The position numbers and the translations under genes are program-made. The notes beneath the pieces were generated by a model. The model did not search any database. It was not told where the DNA came from and worked only from the letters and a program-made list of their open reading frames with translations. 8,941 bases of DNA, from positions 1 through 8,941 of the forward strand of contig JAEXMK010000052.1 in assembly GCA_023444445.1 (NCBI GenBank), in the 5' to 3' direction. Source of the DNA: Pseudomonadota bacterium. GTDB lineage: Bacteria; Pseudomonadota; Alphaproteobacteria; Rhizobiales; Rhizobiaceae. This document shows positions 6,790 to 8,941 of the stretch, piece after piece. Numbering within the stretch: the stretch's first letter is position 1; the number at the start of each line of letters is the position of its first letter.

Positions 6790-7166
6790 ATCGACAACGT
6801 TCAGTTCGAGGGTTTTCGCCAACCTGTGAAGGTCAAGGGCACCGCCACTCACAATATATATCAGGAACCTATGTTATATCCTCACTGAGATTTTATCCGT
6901 ATTTTCTCTAGGTTCGGAGTAAACCCTTTGGATAATTTTTCCGTCCTATTGTCGCTTTTTGAGGCTCGACGCCCTGTTATGACGCAAAGGGCAAACGCGA
7001 GAAGCCTCTCATCACTACCCGTCAGGTGCGACAAAGGCCGAATTGTGGCGAAAAGCTGTTCCACTCTTGCACAGAAACTCTTCTGATTCGCGCGGATTGG
7101 CCAACTAATCGCCGCCCCTCCAGATACCGAACCGCAATGGCAAAGACAGGTTCCCCTTCACAGAAA
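6790..7166. other. Divergent intergenic region, pruR side
   Basis: About 380 bases carry no convincing gene; short open frames lack ribosome-binding sites and family resemblance. The stretch from about 6853 to 6960 is AT-rich, with several TATA-like segments that could serve a minus-strand pruR promoter. I could not find a -35/-10 pair with acceptable spacing, so no promoter is called. A nested hairpin lies at 6961-7008 (see separate entry). The remainder, 7009-7166, shows nothing I can interpret. Confidence 0.5.
6961..7008. repeat. Nested inverted repeat upstream of pruR
   Basis: GAGGCT (6961-6966) pairs with AGCCTC (7003-7008), and inside it GCCCT (6971-6975) pairs with AGGGC (6988-6992) around a 12-base loop. 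The two stems are separated by unpaired arms of 4 and 10 bases. It is not a normal terminator: on the minus strand it is followed by A residues, and on the plus strand the T run lies before it. It could be an RNA structure in a long leader, a small RNA or a protein-binding site. Confidence 0.4.
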
Positions 7167-7179
7167 AATCGTGACGATT
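7167..7179. promoter_or_regulatory. Candidate operator upstream of the aldehyde dehydrogenase promoter
   Basis: AATCGT (7167-7172) and ACGATT (7174-7179) form a perfect 13-base palindrome around a central G. It ends 14 bases before the candidate -35 box at 7194. Size and position suit a dimeric transcription factor; no specific regulator family is recognised. Confidence 0.35.
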
Positions 7180-7193
7180 GCGGGAGTCCACGG

Positions 7194-7224
7194 TTGAAAC
7201 ATATCGTCCGAAACTTAATATAAA
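7194..7224 (+). promoter_or_regulatory. Candidate promoter of the aldehyde dehydrogenase gene
   Basis: TTGAAA (7194-7199) and TATAAA (7219-7224) match sigma-70 -35 and -10 boxes well, but the 19-base spacer is longer than the optimal 17. Such a promoter would be weak or activator-dependent, which fits the palindrome just upstream. Transcription from here would give a leader of roughly 160 bases before the start codon. Confidence 0.35.
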
Positions 7225-7301
7225 GGCTGTCCTCCCGTTTTCGGCGATGCCTGATGCCGGAAACATTCAGACACCCGTTCCTCGCAGCGTAAGCCGCGAT
7301 G

Positions 7302-7369
7302 CCGGATATCGTCCGGTCAGGAAAATTCTGTTCACGTCTCCGGGCCGGACGGCATCCGCCGTATCGGCC
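7302..7369 (+). other. Two tandem hairpins in the aldehyde dehydrogenase leader
   Basis: The first hairpin is CCGGA (7302-7306) / TCCGG (7312-7316). The second is stronger: GGCCG (7343-7347) pairs with CGGCC (7365-7369), and within it ACGGC (7349-7353) pairs with GCCGT (7358-7362) around an ATCC tetraloop, leaving only a small internal bulge. The second ends eight bases before the AAGG ribosome-binding sequence (7378-7381). No U-run follows, so it is not an intrinsic terminator; it might affect translation or RNA stability. No known riboswitch class is recognised. Confidence 0.4.
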
Positions 7370-7389
7370 GCATCATGAAGGTAGCCCCC

Positions 7390-8826
7390 ATGCACACCTA
7401 TCCCGACATCAAACTCCTCATTGATGGCGAATGGCGAGACGCCGTTTCCGGCAAGACGATTGCCGTGTCCGATCCGGCAACCGACGAAATCATTGGCGCT
7501 ATCGCCCATGCCGAGAAAGCAGACCTCGATCTGGCGCTTGCCGCCGCCGAGCGAGGTTTCAAGGTCTGGCGCGACACCTCGCCTTTCGAGCGTTCGAAGA
7601 TCATGCGCAAGGCTGCCGAGATCCTGCGCGAACGCAAGGACAAGATCGCTTACATCATGACCCGCGAGCAGGGTAAGCCGCTGGCGCAATCCGCCACCGA
7701 AATCATGGGCGCCGCCGATACTATCGACTGGTTCGCTGAAGAAGCCCGCCGCACCTATGGCCAGGTCATTCCCGCGCGCGCGACCGGCGTTTCGCAGCTT
7801 GCCATCAAGTTGCCTGTCGGTCCGGTTGCGGCGTTCACGCCGTGGAATTTCCCGATCAACCAGATCGTCCGCAAGCTTTCCGCAGCGCTTGCCACTGGCT
7901 GCTCCATCATCGTCAAGGCGCCGGAAGAAACTCCGGCGTCACCGGCTGAACTTATCCGCGCCTTCGTGGATGCGGGCGTGCCGGCCGGCGTCATCGGCCT
8001 CGTTTATGGCGTTCCATCAGAGATTTCCGAATATCTGATCCCGCATCCGGTCATCCGCAAGATTTCCTTCACCGGCTCCACGCCAATTGGCAAACATCTG
8101 GCGGCCTTGGCCGGCAAGCACATGAAGCGCGCCACGATGGAACTGGGCGGCCACGCGCCTGTCATGATCTTTGACGATGCCGATATCGAAAAGGCCATTC
8201 AGGTGACCTCGCTTGCCAAGTTCCGCAATGCAGGCCAGGTCTGCGTCGCCCCCACCCGCTTCCTGGTGCAGGACGGCGTGGCGGATCGCTTCCTTGAAGG
8301 TTTCGTGGAAGCGACCAAGGCGATCAAGGTCGGCAATGGCCTGGAAGACGATGTCGTGATGGGTCCGCTTGCCAATGAGCGCCGCATTCCCGCACTGGAA
8401 GGCCTCATCAACGACGCCGTTTCCCATGGTGCAGACCTGAAAACCGGCGGACGCCGCATCGGCAACAAAGGCAATTTCTTCGAGCCGACGGTGCTCGCCA
8501 ATGTGCCTACCACTGCCAAGATCATGAATGATGAGCCCTTCGGCCCGGTCGCAATCATCAACCGCTTCTCGACCTTCGATGACGCCATCACGGAAGCGAA
8601 CCGCCTGCCCTTCGGCCTTGCATCCTATGCCTTCACCGGCTCGGTCAAGACCGCTCATGCGCTCGGCCATCAGGTCGAAGCCGGCATGCTGACCATCAAC
8701 CACAACGGCCTTGCGCTCCCCGAAGTCCCCTTTGGCGGTATCAAGGATTCCGGTTATGGCACGGAAGGCGGCTCGGAAGCGGTTCAGGCCTATCTGGAGA
8801 CCAAATTCGTCAGTCAGATGAGCTGA
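7390..8826 (+). CDS. NAD-type aldehyde dehydrogenase, succinate-semialdehyde dehydrogenase group
   Basis: The 478-residue cytosolic enzyme has the full aldehyde dehydrogenase fold and the normal family length. Visible motifs are TPWNFP (150-155) with catalytic Asn153, KAPEETP (176-182), FTGS (227-230), MELGGHAP (250-257) with general base Glu251, [11 protein letters not shown] (280-290) with nucleophile Cys285, EPFGP (382-386), and the C-terminal [11 protein letters not shown] (447-457). Glu179 sits where human ALDH2 has Glu195, which favours NAD over NADP. The overall pattern resembles enzymes annotated as succinate-semialdehyde or related semialdehyde dehydrogenases, but the exact substrate cannot be fixed. 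The ATG at 7390 is preferred because AAGG (7378-7381) lies eight bases upstream; the in-frame ATG at 7375 has no such site. The gene appears to be transcribed alone, diverging from pruR-dcpA. Confidence 0.92.
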   Translation: MHTYPDIKLLIDGEWRDAVSGKTIAVSDPATDEIIGAIAHAEKADLDLALAAAERGFKVWRDTSPFERSKIMRKAAEILRERKDKIAYIMTREQGKPLAQSATEIMGAADTIDWFAEEARRTYGQVIPARATGVSQLAIKLPVGPVAAFTPWNFPINQIVRKLSAALATGCSIIVKAPEETPASPAELIRAFVDAGVPAGVIGLVYGVPSEISEYLIPHPVIRKISFTGSTPIGKHLAALAGKHMKRATMELGGHAPVMIFDDADIEKAIQVTSLAKFRNAGQVCVAPTRFLVQDGVADRFLEGFVEATKAIKVGNGLEDDVVMGPLANERRIPALEGLINDAVSHGADLKTGGRRIGNKGNFFEPTVLANVPTTAKIMNDEPFGPVAIINRFSTFDDAITEANRLPFGLASYAFTGSVKTAHALGHQVEAGMLTINHNGLALPEVPFGGIKDSGYGTEGGSEAVQAYLETKFVSQMS

Positions 8827-8837
8827 CGCTCTTTTTT
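8808..8837 (+). terminator. Intrinsic terminator overlapping the aldehyde dehydrogenase stop codon
   Basis: CGTCAG (8808-8813) pairs with CTGACG (8823-8828) around a nine-base loop, followed by CTC and six T residues (8832-8837). An alternative shorter stem, GAGC (8820-8823) / GCTC (8828-8831), abuts the T run directly. Either form gives a short hairpin plus U-tract, and the TGA stop (8824-8826) lies inside the structure. Confidence 0.5.
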
Positions 8838-8867
8838 GGCGAACCCGCAGCATCCGCACCTTCGTCA

Positions 8868-8886
8868 CCCCGGCTTCGAGCCGGGG
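8868..8886. repeat. CCCCGG-type palindrome resembling a dispersed alphaproteobacterial repeat
   Basis: CCCCGGCT (8868-8875) and AGCCGGGG (8879-8886) form a perfect eight-base stem with a TCG loop, embedded in TCACCCCGGC...GGGGTCCAG. Closely similar palindromes recur between genes in many alphaproteobacterial genomes. The palindrome is seen; the repeat-family link is recalled rather than tested. Confidence 0.6.
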
Positions 8887-8892
8887 TCCAGC

Positions 8893-8912
8893 CAGCCCAA
8901 GTTTTTGGGCTG
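8893..8912. repeat. Second palindrome, possible terminator in the right-hand flank
   Basis: CAGCCCAA (8893-8900) and TTGGGCTG (8905-8912) form a perfect eight-base stem with a GTTT loop, six bases after the neighbouring palindrome. There is no U-tract on the plus side. It may be part of the same mobile or repeat unit, or help end transcription arriving from the right. Confidence 0.5.
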
Positions 8913-8941
8913 AAAAGACTCTATTCGCCGCGCAGACGCGC

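Noticed and set aside
6853..6960. Sigma-70 promoter for pruR in the AT-rich stretch.
   Set aside because: Several TATA-like sequences exist, but none has a convincing -35 partner at 16-18 bases on the minus strand.
7026..7378. Two plus-strand open frames of 65 and 66 codons upstream of the aldehyde dehydrogenase.
   Set aside because: No ribosome-binding sites, no family-like residue pattern, and overlap with the candidate promoter and hairpins.
8921..8941. Minus-strand frame reading ARLRGE followed by TAG at the right edge, possibly the end of a convergent gene.
   Set aside because: Only six codons are visible. The composition is plausible, and the palindrome at 8893-8912 could act as its terminator, but this is too little to call a gene.
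1..8941. CRISPR arrays, tRNA or rRNA genes, insertion sequences, phage genes.
   Set aside because: No regularly spaced repeats, no tRNA- or rRNA-like segments, and no transposase, integrase or phage-like protein were seen.

Overview
The window looks like chromosomal DNA of an Agrobacterium/Rhizobium-type alphaproteobacterium, most likely the Agrobacterium tumefaciens group. The codon use is GC-rich. The left edge matches the rhizobial L-rhamnose order (permease, mutarotase, kinase: rhaQ-rhaU-rhaK). The middle carries a two-gene unit that I recognise as the Agrobacterium pterin-response pair pruR-dcpA. The species is inferred from gene content and order; no database search was possible.

Layout. 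Positions 1-2268 (+ strand) are the tail of a rhamnose uptake and catabolism operon: a 5'-truncated ABC permease (rhaQ), L-rhamnose mutarotase (rhaU) and an FGGY-family sugar kinase (rhaK). They are tightly packed (3-base gap, then an ATGA overlap). A strong palindromic terminator at 2279-2304 separates this operon from the convergent minus-strand alpha/beta hydrolase (2322-3158), which has a complete esterase/perhydrolase-type catalytic triad. About 317 bases without a gene follow, then a minus-strand FkbM-type methyltransferase (3476-4171). A structured, repeat-like intergenic segment (about 4202-4287) separates it from dcpA.

The centre (4328-6778, - strand) is pruR-dcpA. PruR is a small exported protein of the sulfite-oxidase/molybdopterin-binding fold with no cysteine in the mature chain. 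DcpA is an inner-membrane GGDEF-EAL protein whose periplasmic region is framed by two membrane segments. The two genes are 9 bases apart, and the pruR stop codon overlaps the dcpA ribosome-binding site. In the published Agrobacterium model, periplasmic PruR bound to a pterin switches DcpA between c-di-GMP synthesis and degradation, and so controls surface attachment and biofilm formation.

The right part holds a roughly 610-base divergent intergenic region (6779-7389) with several hairpins and a candidate promoter. After it comes a plus-strand NAD-type aldehyde dehydrogenase of the succinate-semialdehyde dehydrogenase group (7390-8826), ending in an intrinsic terminator. The last 115 bases hold two strong palindromes, one resembling a dispersed alphaproteobacterial repeat.

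The most distinctive system here, pruR-dcpA, has been described in Agrobacterium, so I do not claim it as new. The less explained material is the structured DNA between genes.
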